Source: Megachile rotundata
Lineage: Eukaryota; Arthropoda; Insecta; Hymenoptera; Megachilidae
Length of the DNA stretch: 64,000 nucleotides
Assembly: GCF_050947335.1 (NCBI RefSeq)
Contig: NW_027474098.1
Span: 23,734-87,733 of the forward strand
Direction of reading: 5' to 3'
Each line of letters begins with the position of its first letter. The stretch's first letter is position 1. Position numbers and translations under genes: made by a program. Positions 42,661 through 55,193 of the stretch are shown one piece after another. The notes beneath the pieces were generated by a model that worked only from the letters and a program-made list of their open reading frames with translations, was not told the DNA's origin and made no database searches.

Positions 42661-44569
42661 TATCGATCATATAAGCATAATATGGCTAACAATGTGAGTT
42701 AGATTGATAATAATAAGACTAATAAGTATAGTAATTGTAGTTCTATCGATCATATAAGCATAAGATGGCAAGTAATATGAGTTAGATTGATAATAATAAG
42801 AGTAATAAGTATAGTAATTGTCGTTTTATCGATCATATAAGCATAATATGGCTAACAATGTGAGTTAGATTGATAATAATAAGACTAATAAGTATAGTAA
42901 TTGTAGTTCTATCGATCATATAAGCATAATATGGCTAATAATATGAGTTCGATTGATAATAATAAGAGTAAAAAGTATAGTAATTGTCGTTCTATCGATC
43001 ATATAATCATAATATGGCTAATAATATGAGTTAGATTGATAATAGTAAGACTAATAAGTATAGTAATTGTCGTTCTATCGATCATATAAGCATAATATGG
43101 CTAATAATATGAGTCAGATTGATAATAATAAGACTAATAAGTATAGTAATTGTCGTTCTATCGACCATATCTGCATAATATGGTTAATAATATGAGTTAG
43201 ATTGATAATTGTGAGTGTAGTCAGTATAGTAATTGTCGTTCTGTCGATCATATAAGCATAGAATGGCTAATAATATGAGTTCGATTGATAATAATAAGAG
43301 TAATAAGTATAGTAATTGTCGTTCTATTGATCATATAAGCATAATATGGCTAATAATATGAGTTAGATTGATAATAATAAGGCTAATAAGTATAGTAATT
43401 GTCGTTCTATCGATCATAAAAGCATAGTATGGCTATTAATATGAGTTAGATTGATAATAATAAGAGTAATAAGTATATAAATTATCGTTCTACCGATCAT
43501 ATAAGCATAATATGGCTAATAATATGAGTTAGATTGATAATAATAAGAGTAAAAGGTATAGTAATTGTCGTTCTATCGATGATATAAGCATAATATGGCT
43601 AATAATATGAGTTAGATTGATAATTATAAGAGTAATGTGTATAGTAATTTTCGTTCTATCGATCATATAAGCATAAGATGGCAAATAATATGAGTTAGAT
43701 TGATAATAATAAGAGTAATAAGTATAGTAATTGTCGTTCTATCGATCATATAAGCATAATATGGCTAACAATGTGAGGTAGATTGATAATAATAAGACTA
43801 ATAAGTATAGTAATTGTAGTTCTATCGATCATATAAGCATAATATGGCTAATAATATGAGTTCGATTGATAATAATCAGAGTAATAAGTATAGTAATTGT
43901 AGTTCTATCGATCATATAAGCATAATATGGCTAATAATATGAGTTAGATTGATAATAATAAGAGTAATGAGTATAGTAATTGTAGTTCTATCGATCCTAT
44001 AAGCATAATGTGGCTAATAATATGAGTTAGATTGATAATAATAAGAGCAATAAGTATAGTAATTGCCGTTCTATCGATCATATAAGCATAATATGGCTAA
44101 TAATATGAGTTAGATTGATAATAATAAGAGTAATAAGTATAGTAATTATCGTTCTACCGATCATATAAGCATAATATGGCTAATAATGTGGGTTAGATTG
44201 ATAATAATAAGAGTAAAAAGTATAGTAATTGTCGTTCTATCGATCATATAAGCATAATATGACTAATAATATGAGTTAGATTGATAATAATAAGACTAAG
44301 GAGTATAGTAATTGTAGTTCTATCGATCATATAAGCATAATGTGGCTAATAATATGCGTTTAATTGATAATAATAAGAGTAAAAAGTATAGTAATTGTCG
44401 TTCTATCGATCATATAAGCATAATATGGCTAATAATATGAGTTAGATTGATAATAATAAGACTAATAAGTATAGTAATTGTCGTTCTATCGATCGTATAA
44501 GCATAATATGGCTAATAATATGAGTCAGATTGATAATAATAAGAGTAATAAGTATAGTAATTGTCGTTC
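42661..44569. repeat. 23-monomer HOR unit (7 + 16 monomers), full form
   Basis: The first seven monomers carry ACAATGTGAG, ATGGCAAGTAATATG, TCGTTTTATC, GTTCG with AAAAAG, ATAATCATAATATGG, GTCAG and GACCATATCTGC with GATAATTGTGAG. The next sixteen (43242-44569) run from TGTC with ATAGAATGG through ATAAAAGC, TATATAAATTATCG, GATGAT, GATGGCAAAT, GTTCG with AATCAGAG, cassette B and ATGCGTTTAATT to a GATCGT monomer. The following two units are shortened forms. Confidence 0.85.
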
Positions 44570-46063
44570 TATCGATCATATAAGCATAATATGGCTAACA
44601 ATGTGAGTTAGATTGATAATAATAAGACTAATAAGTATAGTAATTGTAGTTCTATCGATCATATAAGCATAAGATGGCAAGTAATATGAGTTAGATTGAT
44701 AATAATAAGAGTAATAAGTATAGTAATTGTCGTTTTATCGATCATATAAGCATAATATGGCTAACAATGTGAGTTAGATTGATAATAATAAGACTAATAA
44801 GTATAGTAATTGTAGTTCTATCGATCATATAAGCATAATATGGCTAATAATATGAGTTCGATTGATAATAATAAGAGTAAAAAGTATAGTAATTGTCGTT
44901 CTATCGATCATATAATCATAATATGGCTAATAATATGAGTTAGATTGATAATAGTAAGACTAATAAGTATAGTAATTGTCGTTCTATCGATCATATAAGC
45001 ATAATATGGCTAATAATATGAGTCAGATTGATAATAATAAGAGTAATAAGTATAGTAATTGTCGTTCTATCGACCATATCTGCATAATATGGTTAATAAT
45101 ATGAGTTAGATTGATAATTGTGAGTGTAGTCAGTATAGTAATTGTCGTTCTGTCGATCATAGAAGCATAGAATGGCTAATAATATGAGTTCGATTGATAA
45201 TAATAAGAGTAATAAGTATAGTAATTGTCGTTCTATCGATCATATAAGCATAATATGGCTAATAAAATGAGTTAGATTGATAATAATAAGGCTAATAAGT
45301 ATAGTAATTGTCGTTCTATCGATCATAAAAGCATAGTATGGCTATTAATATGAGTTAGATTGATAATAATAAGAGTAATAAGTATATAAATTATCGTTCT
45401 ACCGATCATATAAGCATAATATGGCTAATAATATGAGTTAGATTGATAATAATAAGAGTAAAAGGTATAGTAATTGTCGTTCTATCGATGATATAAGCAT
45501 AATATGGCTATTAATATGAGTTAGATTGATAATTATAAGAGTAATGTGTATAGTAATTTTCGTTCTATCGATCATATAAGCATAAGATGGCAAATAATAT
45601 GAGTTAGATTGATAATAATAAGAGTAATAAGTATAGTAATTATCGTTCTACCGATCATATAAGCATAATATGGCTAATAATGTGGGTTAGATTGATAATA
45701 ATAAGAGTAAAAAGTATAGTAATTGTCGTTCTATCGATCATATAAGCATAATATGACTAATAATATGAGTTAGATTGATAATAATAAGACTAAGGAGTAT
45801 AGTAATTGTAGTTCTATCGATCATATAAGCATAATGTGGCTAATAATATGCGTTTAATTGATAATAATAAGAGTAAAAAGTATAGTAATTGTCGTTCTAT
45901 CGATCATATAAGCATAATATGGCTAATAATATGAGTTAGATTGATAATAATAAGACTAATAAGTATAGTAATTGTCGTTCTATCGATCGTATAAGCATAA
46001 TATGGCTAATAATATGAGTCAGATTGATAATAATAAGAGTAATAAGTATAGTAATTGTCGTTC
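44570..46063. repeat. 18-monomer derivative of the 23-monomer unit (7 + 11)
   Basis: The first seven monomers match those of the preceding unit. The sixteen-monomer part has lost five monomers (415 bp), and the join falls inside the chimeric monomer 45566-45648. It carries a private ATAGAAGC change at 45151, shared with 48139. Confidence 0.85.
45566..45648. repeat. Chimeric monomer at a five-monomer deletion
   Basis: The front half has the GATGGCAAAT marker of the monomer equivalent to 43657, and the tail has the ATTATCG ending of the monomer equivalent to 44072. The five-monomer interval between those points is absent. The length is still 83 bp, so the exchange took place at matching positions within the two parent monomers. 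Confidence 0.82.
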
Positions 46064-47806
46064 TATCGATCATATAAGCATAATATGGCTAACAATGTGA
46101 GTTAGATTGATAATAATAAGACTAATAAGTATAGTAATTGTAGTTCTATCGATCATATAAGCATAAGATGGCAAGTAATATGAGTTAGATTGATAATAAT
46201 AAGAGTAATAAGTATAGTAATTGTCGTTTTATCGATCATATAAGCATAATATGGCTAACAATGTGAGTTAGATTGATAATAATAAGACTAATAAGTATAG
46301 TAATTGTAGTTCTATCGATCATATAAGCATAATATGGCTAATAATATGAGTTCGATTGATAATAATAAGAGTAAAAAGTATAGTAATTGTCGTTCTATCG
46401 ATCATATAATCATAATATGGCTAATAATATGAGTTAGATTGATAATTGTGAGTGTAGTCAGTATAGTAATTGTCGTTCTGTCGATCATATAAGCATAGAA
46501 TGGCTAATAATATGAGTTCGATTGATAATAATAAGAGTAATAAGTATAGTAATTGTCGTTCTATCGATCATATAAGCATAATATGGCTAATAATATGAGT
46601 TAGATTGATAATAATAAGGCTAATAAGTATAGTAATTGTCGTTCTATCGATCATAAAAGCATAGTATGGCTATTAATATGAGTTAGATTGATAATAATAA
46701 GAGTAATAAGTATATAAATTATCGTTCTACCGATCATATAAGCATAATATGGCTAATAATATGAGTTAGATTGATAATAATAAGAGTAAAAGGTATAGTA
46801 ATTGTCGTTCTATCGATGATATAAGCATAATATGGCTAATAATATGAGTTAGATTGATAATTATAAGAGTAATGTGTATAGTAATTTTCGTTCTATCGAT
46901 CATATAAGCATAAGATGGCAAATAATATGAGTTAGATTGATAATAATAAGAGTAATAAGTATAGTAATTGTCGTTCTATCGATCATATAAGCATAATATG
47001 GCTAACAATGTGAGGTAGATTGATAATAATAAGACTAATAAGTATAGTAATTGTAGTTCTATCGATCATATAAGCATAATATGGCTAATAATATGAGTTC
47101 GATTGATAATAATCAGAGTAATAAGTATAGTAATTGTAGTTCTATCGATCATATAAGCATAATATGGCTAATAATATGAGTTAGATTGATAATAATAAGA
47201 GTAATGAGTATAGTAATTGTAGTTCTATCGATCCTATAAGCATAATGTGGCTAATAATATGAGTTAGATTGATAATAATAAGAGCAATAAGTATAGTAAT
47301 TGCCGTTCTATCGATCATATAAGCATAATATGGCTAATAATATGAGTTAGATTGATAATAATAAGAGTAATAAGTATAGTAATTATCGTTCTACCGATCA
47401 TATAAGCATAATATGGCTAATAATGTGGGTTAGATTGATAATAATAAGAGTAAAAAGTATAGTAATTGTCGTTCTATCGATCATATAAGCATAATATGAC
47501 TAATAATATGAGTTAGATTGATAATAATAAGACTAAGGAGTATAGTAATTGTAGTTCTATCGATCATATGAGCATAATGTGGCTAATAATATGCGTTTAA
47601 TTGATAATAATAAGAGTAAAAAGTATAGTAATTGTCGTTCTATCGATCATATAAGCATAATATGGCTAATAATATGAGTTAGATTGATAATAATAAGACT
47701 AATAAGTATAGTAATTGTCATTCTATCGATCGTATAAGCATAATATGGCTAATAATATGAGTCAGATTGATAATAATAAGAGTAATAAGTATAGTAATTG
47801 TCGTTC
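46064..47806. repeat. 21-monomer derivative of the 23-monomer unit (5 + 16)
   Basis: The leading part has five rather than seven monomers, with the loss inside the chimeric monomer 46396-46478. The sixteen-monomer part (46479-47806) is full length and lies exactly 39 monomers after 43242-44569. It has a private ATCATATGAGCAT change near 47.57 kb and TTGTCATTC near 47.72 kb. Confidence 0.85.
46396..46478. repeat. Chimeric monomer at a two-monomer deletion
   Basis: It begins with the ATAATCATAATATGG form of monomer 44902 and ends with the GATAATTGTGAGTGTAGTC form of monomer 45068. The 166 bp between equivalent points are missing. The length remains 83 bp. Confidence 0.85.
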
Positions 47807-48802
47807 TATCGATCATATAAGCATAATATGGCTAATAATATGAGTTAGATTGATAATAATAAGACTAATAAGTATAGTAATTGTCGTTCTATCGATCGTA
47901 TAAGCATAATATGGCTAATAATATGAGTCAGATTGATAATAATAAGAGTAATAAGTATAGTAATTGTCGTTCTATCGATCATATAAGCATAATATGGCTA
48001 ATAATATGAGTCAGATTGATAATAATAAGAGTAATAAGTATAGTAATTGTCGTTCTATCGACCATATCTGCATAATATGGTTAATAATATGAGTTAGATT
48101 GATAATTGTGAGTCTAGTCAGTATAGTAATTGTCGTTCTGTCGATCATAGAAGCATAGAATGGCTAATAATATGAGTTCGATTGATAATAATAAGAGTAA
48201 TAAGTATAGTAATTGTCGTTCTATCGATCATATAAGCATAATATGGCTAATAATATGAGTTAGATTGATAATAATAAGACTAATAAGTATAGTAATTGTC
48301 ATTCTATCGATCGTATAAGCATAATATGGCTAATAATATGAGTCAGATTGATAATAATAAGAGTAATAAGTATAGTAATTGTCGTTCTATCGATCATATA
48401 AGCATAATATGGCTAATAATATGAGTTAGATTGATAATAATAAGACTAATAAGTATAGTAATTGTCGTTCTATCGATCGTATAAGCATAATATGGCTAAT
48501 AATATGAGTCAGATTGATAATAATAAGAGTAATAAGTATAGTAATTGTCGTTCTATCGATCATATAAGCATAATATGGCTAATAATATGAGTTAGATTGA
48601 TAATAATAAGACTAATAAGTATAGTAATTGTCGTTCTATCGATCGTATAAGCATAATATGGCTAATAATATGAGTCAGATTGATAATAATAAGACTAATA
48701 AGTATAGTAATTGTCGTTCTATCGATCATATAAGCATAATATGGCTAATAATATGAGTCAGATTGATAATAATAAGAGTAATAAGTATAGTAATTGTCGT
48801 TC
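47641..48802. repeat. Dimer-rich zone (166-bp units) within two 7-monomer units
   Basis: GATCGT monomers start at 47724, 47890, 48305, 48471 and 48637. Each alternates with a GATCAT monomer, so the local period is 166 bp. The private TTGTCATTC marker at 47719 and 48300 is 581 bp apart, showing a seven-monomer duplication (47641-48221 and 48222-48802). Outside this zone GATCGT occurs only as the last monomer of the 16-monomer blocks, so it has been amplified locally. Confidence 0.82.
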
Positions 48803-49051
48803 TATCGACCATATCTGCATAATATGGTTAATAATATGAGTTAGATTGATAATAGTAAGACTAATAAGTATAGTAATTGTCGTTCTATCGATCATATAAG
48901 CATAATATGGCTAATAATATGAGTCAGATTGATAATAATAAGAGTAATAAGTATAGTAATTGTCGTTCTATCGACCATACCTGCATAATATGGTTAATAA
49001 TATGAGTTAGATTGATAATTGTGAGTGTAGTCAGTATAGTAATTGTCGTTC
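48803..49051. repeat. Three-monomer link to the next 16-monomer block
   Basis: A GACCATATCTGC monomer with GATAATAGTAAGAC, a GTCAG monomer, and a GACCATACCTGC monomer with GATAATTGTGAG. The first appears to combine features of two variant types, as expected at an exchange point. Confidence 0.65.
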
Positions 49052-50379
49052 TGTCGATCATATAAGCATAGAATGGCTAATAATATGAGTTCGATTGATA
49101 ATAATAAGAGTAATAAGTATAGTAATTGTCGTTCTATCGATCATATAAGCATAATATGGCTAATAATATGAGTTAGATTGATAATAATAAGGCTAATAAG
49201 TATAGTAATTGTCGTTCTATCGATCATAAAAGCATAGTATGGCTAATAATATGAGTTAGATTGATAATAATAAGAGTAATAAGTATATAAATTATCGTTC
49301 TACCGATCATATAAGCATAATATGGCTAATAATATGAGTTAGATTGATAATAATAAGAGTAAAAGGTATAGTAATTGTCGTTCTATCGATGATATAAGCA
49401 TAATATGGCTAATAATATGAGTTAGATTGATAATTATAAGAGTAATGTGTATAGTAATTTTCGTTCTATCGATCATATAAGCATAAGATGGCAAATAATA
49501 TGAGTTAGATTGATAATAATAAGAGTAATAAGTATAGTAATTGTCGTTCTATCGATCATATAAGCATAATATGGCTAACAATGTGAGGTAGATTGATAAT
49601 AATAAGACTAATAAGTATAGTAATTGTAGTTCTATCGATCATATAAGCATAATATGGCTAATAATATGAGTTCGATTGATAATAATAAGAGTAATAAGTA
49701 TAGTAATTGTAGTTCTATCGATCATATAAGCATAATATGGCTAATAATATGAGTTAGATTGATAATAATAAGAGTAATGAGTATAGTAATTGTAGTTCTA
49801 TCGATCCTATAAGCATAATGTGGCTAATAATATGAGTTAGATTGATAATAATAAGAGCAATAAGTATAGTAATTGCCGTTCTATCGATCATATAAGCATA
49901 GTATGGCTAATAATATGAGTTAGATTGATAATAATAAGAGTAATAAGTATAGTAATTATCGTTCTACCGATCATATAAGCATAATATGGCTAATAATGTG
50001 GGTTAGATTGATAATAATAAGAGTAAAAAGTATAGTAATTGTCGTTCTATCGATCATATAAGCATAATATGACTAATAATATGAGTTAGATTGATAATAA
50101 TAAGACTAAGGAGTATAGTAATTGTAGTTCTATCGATCATATAAGCATAATGTGGCTAATAATATGCGTTTAATTGATAATAATAAGAGTAAAAAGTATA
50201 GTAATTGTCGTTCTATCGATCATATAAACATAATATGGCTAATAATATGAGTTAGATTGATAATAATAAGACTAATAAGTATAGTAATTGTCGTTCTATC
50301 GATCGTATAAGCATAATATGGCTAATAATATGAGTCAGATTGATAATAATAAGAGTAATAAGTATAGTAATTATCGTTC
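49052..50379. repeat. 16-monomer block, third full copy
   Basis: Matches 43242-44569 and 46479-47806; the ATGCGTTTAATT marker lies at 44356, 47593 and 50166, giving offsets of 39 and 31 monomers. Private changes include ATAAACATAAT near 50.23 kb. It ends with the GATCGT monomer and is followed by unrelated variant order. Confidence 0.85.
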
Positions 50380-50960
50380 TACCGATCATATAAGCATAAT
50401 ATGGCTAATAATATGAGTTAGATTGATAATAGTGAGTGTAATAAGTATAGTAATTCTCGTCCTGTCGATCATATAAGCATAGTATGGCTAATAATGTGAG
50501 ATAGATTGATAATAGTGAGTGCAATAAGTATAGTAATTGTCGTTCTGTCGATCATATAAGCATAGTATGGCTAATAATATGAGTTCGATTGATAATAATA
50601 AGAGTAATAAGTATAGTAATTGTTGTTCTATCGATCATATAAGCATAATATGGCTAATAATATGAGTTAGATTGATAATAATAAGAGTAATGAGTATAGT
50701 AATTTTCGTTCTATCGATCATATAAGCATAAGATGGCAAATAATATGAGTTCGATTGATAATAATAAGAGTAATAAGTATAGTAATTGTCGTTCTATCGA
50801 TCATATAAGCATAATATGGCTAACAATGTGAGTTAGATTGATAATAATAAGACTAATAAGTATAGTAATTGTAGTTCTATCGATCATATAAGCATAATAT
50901 GACTAATAATATGAGTTAGATTGATAATAATAAGAGTAAAAAGTATAGTAATTGTCGTTC

Positions 50961-51043
50961 TATCGATCATATAAGCATAATATGGCTAATAATATGAGTT
51001 AGATTGATAATAATAAGAGTAATAAGTATAGTAATTGTCGTTC
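50961..51043 (+). repeat. Representative monomer matching my reading of the consensus
   Basis: This 83-bp unit carries the majority base at every position as I read the array, so it serves as the reference. Its first ten bases contain ATCGAT, which overlaps GATC. It has 17 TpA steps, two CpG sites (positions 4-5 and 79-80), and a small dyad CATA-A-TATG at 16-24. ATAATATG occurs twice, 12 bp apart, and TAATAAG twice, 9 bp apart, hinting at shorter ancestral subunits. All six frames contain stops: on the top strand TAA at 12-14, TGA at 35-37 and TAG at 40-42; on the bottom strand TAA, TAG and TGA in the three different frames. Confidence 0.9.
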
Positions 51044-52109
51044 TATCGATCATATAAGCATAATATGGCTAATAATATGAGTTAGATTGATAATAATAAG
51101 ACTAATAAGTATAGTAATTGTCGTTCTATCGATCATAAAAGCATAGTATGGCTAATAATATGAGTTAGATTGATAATTATAAGAGTAATAAGTATATTAA
51201 GTATCGTTCTACCGATCATATAAGCATAATATGGCTAATAATATGAGTTAGATTGATAATAATAAGAGTAAAAAGTATAGTAATTGTCGTTCTATCGATC
51301 ATATAAGCATAATATGGCTAATAATATGAGTTAGAATGATAATAGCGAGTGTAATAAGTATAGTAATTTTAGTTCTATTGCTCATATAAGTATAATATGA
51401 TTAATAATATGAGTTAGATTGATAATAATAAGAGTAATGAGTATAGTAATTTTCGTTCTATCGATCATATAAGCATAAGATGGCAAATAATATGAGTTAG
51501 ATTGATAATAATAATAGTAATAAGTATAGTAATTATCGTTCCACCGATCATACAAGCATAATGTGGCTAATAATATGAGTTAGATTGATAATAATAAGAG
51601 TAAAAAGTATAGTAATTGTCGTTCTATCGATCATGTAAGCATAATATGGCTAATAATATGAGTTAGATTGATAATAATAAGACTAATAAGTATAGTAATT
51701 ATCGTTCCACCGATCATACAAGCATAATGTGGCTAATAATATGAGTTAGATTGATAATAATAAGTGTAATAAGTATAGTAATTATCGTTCTACCGATCAT
51801 ATAAGCATAATATGGCTAATAATATGAGTTAGATTGATAATAATAAGAGTAAAAAGTATAGTAATTGTCGTTCTATCGATCATGTAAGCATAATATGGCT
51901 AATAATATGAGTTAGATTGATAATAATAAGACTAATAAGTATAATAATTGTCGTTCTATCGATCATATAAGCATAATATGGCTAATAATATGAGTCAGAT
52001 TGATAATAATAAGAGTAATAAGTATAGTAATTGTCGTTCTATCGACCATATCTGCATAATATGGTTAATAATATGAGTTAGATTGATAATAGTGAGTGTA
52101 ATAAGTATA

Positions 52110-52450
52110 GTAATTGTAGTTTCATTGCTCATATAAGCATAATATGATTAATAATATGAGTTAGATGAATAATAATAAGAGTAATAAGTATAGTAATTAT
52201 CGTTCTCCCGATCATACAAGCATAATATAGCTCATCATATGAGTTAGATAGATAATAATAAGAGCAGTAAGTATAGTAATTGCTGTTCTATCGATCACAT
52301 AAGCATAATATGGCTAATAATATCAGTTAGATTGATAATAATAAGAGTAGTGAGCATAGTAATTGTCGTTCTATCGATCATATAAGCATAGTATGGCTAA
52401 CAATATGAGTTAGATGGATAATAATAAGAGTAATAAGTATAGTAATTGTC
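52110..52450. repeat. Most divergent monomers in the window
   Basis: About four consecutive monomers carry private changes: TAGTTTCATTGCTC, TTAGATGAATAATAATAAG, ATATAGCTCATCATATGAG, TTAGATAGATAATAATAAG, GAGCAGTAAG with TTGCTGTTC, AATATCAG and GTGAGCATAG. They remain 83 bp each. Some of these changes (AATATCAG, ACAATATGAG, ATCACATAAGC) reappear at 63.8-63.95 kb. Confidence 0.8.
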
Positions 52451-52786
52451 GTTCTATTCATCACATAAGCATAATATGGCTAATAATATGAGTTAGATTG
52501 ATAATAATAAGAGTAATGAGTATAGTAATTGTCGTTCTATCGATCATATAAGCATAATATGGCTAATAATATGAGTTAGAATGATAATGGCGAGTGTAAT
52601 AAGTATAGTAATTTTAGTTCTATTGCTCATATAAGTATAATATGATTAATAATATGAGTTAGATTGATAATAATAAGAGTACTGAGTATAGTAATTTTCG
52701 TTCTATCGATCATATAAGCATAAGATGGCAAATAATATGAGTTAGATTGATAATAATAAGAGTAATAAGTATAGTAATTGTCGTTC

Positions 52787-55193
52787 TATCGACCATATCT
52801 GCATAATATGGTTAATAATATGAGTTAGATTGATAATAGTGAGTGTAGTCAGTATAGTAATTGTCGTTCTGTCGATCATATAAGCATAGAATGGCTAATA
52901 ATATGAGTTCGATTGATAATAATAAGAGTAATAAGTATAGTAATTGTCGTTCTATCGATCATATATGCATAATATGGCTAACAATGTGAGTTAGATTGAT
53001 AATAATAAGACTAATAAGTATAGTAATTGTAGTTCTATCGATCATATAAGCATAATATGGCTAATAATATGAGTTAGATTGATAATAATAAGAGTAAAAA
53101 GTATAGTAATTGTCGTTCTATCGATCATATAAGCATAATATGGCTAATAATATGAGTTAGATTGATAATAATAAGAGTAATAAGTATAGTAATTGTCGTT
53201 CTATCGATCATATAAGCATAATATGGCTAATAATATGAGTTAGATTGATAATAATAAGACTAATAAGTATAGTAATTGTCGTTCTATCGATCATAAAAGC
53301 ATAGTATGGCTAATAATATGAGTTAGATTGGTAATAATAAGAGTAATAAGTATACTAAGTATCGTTCTACCGATCATATAAGCATAATATGGCTAATAAT
53401 ATGAGTTAGATTGATAATAATAAGAGTAAAAAGTATAGTAATTGTCGTTCTATCGATCATATAAGCATAATATGGCTAATAATATGAGTTAGAATGATAA
53501 TAGCGAGTGTAATAAGTATAGTAATTTTAGCTCTATTGCTCATATAAGTATAATATGATTAATAATATGAGTTAGATTGATAATAATAAGTGTAATAAGT
53601 TTAGTAATTATCGTTCCACCGATCATACAAGCATAATGTCCCTAACAATATGAGTTAGATTGATAATAATAAGTGTAATAAGTATAGTAATTATCGTTCT
53701 ACCGATCATATAAGCATAATATGGCTAATAATATGAGTTAGATTGATAATAATAAGAGTAAAAAGTATAGTAATAGTCGTTCTATCGATCATATAAGCAT
53801 AATATGGCTAATAATATGAGTTAGATTGATAATAATAAGAGTAATGAGTGTAGTAGTGGTAGTTCTATCGATCATGTCTGCATAATATGGTTAATAATAT
53901 GAGCTAGATTGATAATAATAAGAGTAATAAGTATAGTAATTGTAGTTCTATCGATCATATAAGCATACTATGGCTAATAATATGAGTTAGATTGATAATA
54001 GTAAGAGTATTAAGTATAGTAATTATCGTTCCACCGATCATACAAGCATAATGTGGCTAATAATATGAGTTAGATTGATAATAATAAGTGTAATAAGTAT
54101 AGTAATTATCGTTCTACCGATCATATAAGCATAATATGGCTAATAATATGAGTTAGATTGATAATAATAAGAGTAAAAAGTATAGTAATTGTCGTTCTAT
54201 CGATCATATAAGCATAATATGGCTAATAATATGAGTTAGATTGATAATAATAAGACTAATAAGTATAGTAATTGTTGTTCTATCGATCATATAAGCATAA
54301 TATGGCTAATAATATGAGTCAGATTGATAATAATAAGAGTAATAAGTATAGTAATTGTCGTTCTATCGACCATATCTGCATAATATGGTTAATAATATGA
54401 GTTAGATTGATAATAATAAGAGTAAAAAGTATAGTAATTGTTGTTCTATCGATCATATAATCATAATATGGCTAATAATATGAGTTAGATTGATAGTAAT
54501 AAGACTAATAAGTATAGTAATTGTCGTTCTATCGATCATATAAGCATAATATGGCAAATAATATGAGTCAGATTGATAATAATAAGAGTAATAAGTATTG
54601 TAATTGTCGTTCTATCGACCATATCTGCATAATATGGTTAATAATATGAGTTAGATTGATAATAGTGAGTGTAGTCAGTATAGTAATTGTCGTTCTGTCG
54701 ATCATATAAGCATAGAATGGCTAATAATATGAGTTCGATTGATAATAATAAGAGTAATAAGTATAGTAATTGTCGTTCTATCGATCATATAAGCATAATA
54801 TGGCTAATAATATGAGTTAGATTGATAATAATAAGACTAATAAGTATAGTAATTGTCGTTCTATCGATCATAAAAGCATAGTATGGCTAATAATATGAGT
54901 TAGATTGATAATAATAAGAGTAATAAGTATATTAATTATCGTTCTACCGATCATATAAGCATAATATGGCTAATAATATGAGTTAGATTGATAATAATAA
55001 GAGTAAAAAGTATAGTAATTGTCGTTCTATCGATCATATAAGCATAATATGGCTAATAATATGAGTCAGATTGATAATAATAAGAGTAATAAGTATAGTA
55101 ATTGTCGTTCTATCGACCATATCTGCATAATATGGTTAATAATACGAGTTAGATTGATAATAATAAGAGTAATAACTATAGTAATTGTCGTTC
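52787..55193. repeat. 29-monomer HOR (2,407 bp), copy 1
   Basis: Starts with the GACCATATCTGC and GTGAGTGTAGTCAG monomer, then ATAGAATGG with GTTCG, ACAATGTGAG, and onwards through TATACTAAGTATCG, AGAATGATAATAGCGAG, AATGTCCCTAAC, AATAGTCG, TAGTAGTGGTAG, CATACTATGG and TTGTTGTTC. The ATGTCCC anchor at 53638 recurs at 56045. Against copy 2 the only difference I noticed is ATATATGCAT near 52971. Confidence 0.88.

Larger units (their letters stand above)
50380..52786. repeat. Junction mosaic between the 16- and 29-monomer domains
   Basis: Twenty-nine monomers of mixed type: a TCTCGTCC monomer, a GTGAGATAG variant, TATATTAAGTATCG, AGAATGATAATAGCGAG with TATTGCTC, and CACCGATCATACAAG monomers. A three-monomer duplication is visible from ATCATGTAAGC sites 249 bp apart (51631 and 51880). 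The last two monomers (52621-52786) recur in similar form at 58348-58513. Confidence 0.7.

Noticed and set aside
50961..51043. CENP-B box
   Set aside because: The primate motif needs TTCG followed at fixed spacing by CGGG. The monomer has TCGTTC and ATCGAT but no CGGG on either strand, so it does not match.
50961..51043. Strong hairpin, tRNA or other structured RNA in the monomer
   Set aside because: The only clear dyads are ATCGAT and CATA-A-TATG, with arms of three to four bases. No cloverleaf or polymerase III box series is visible.
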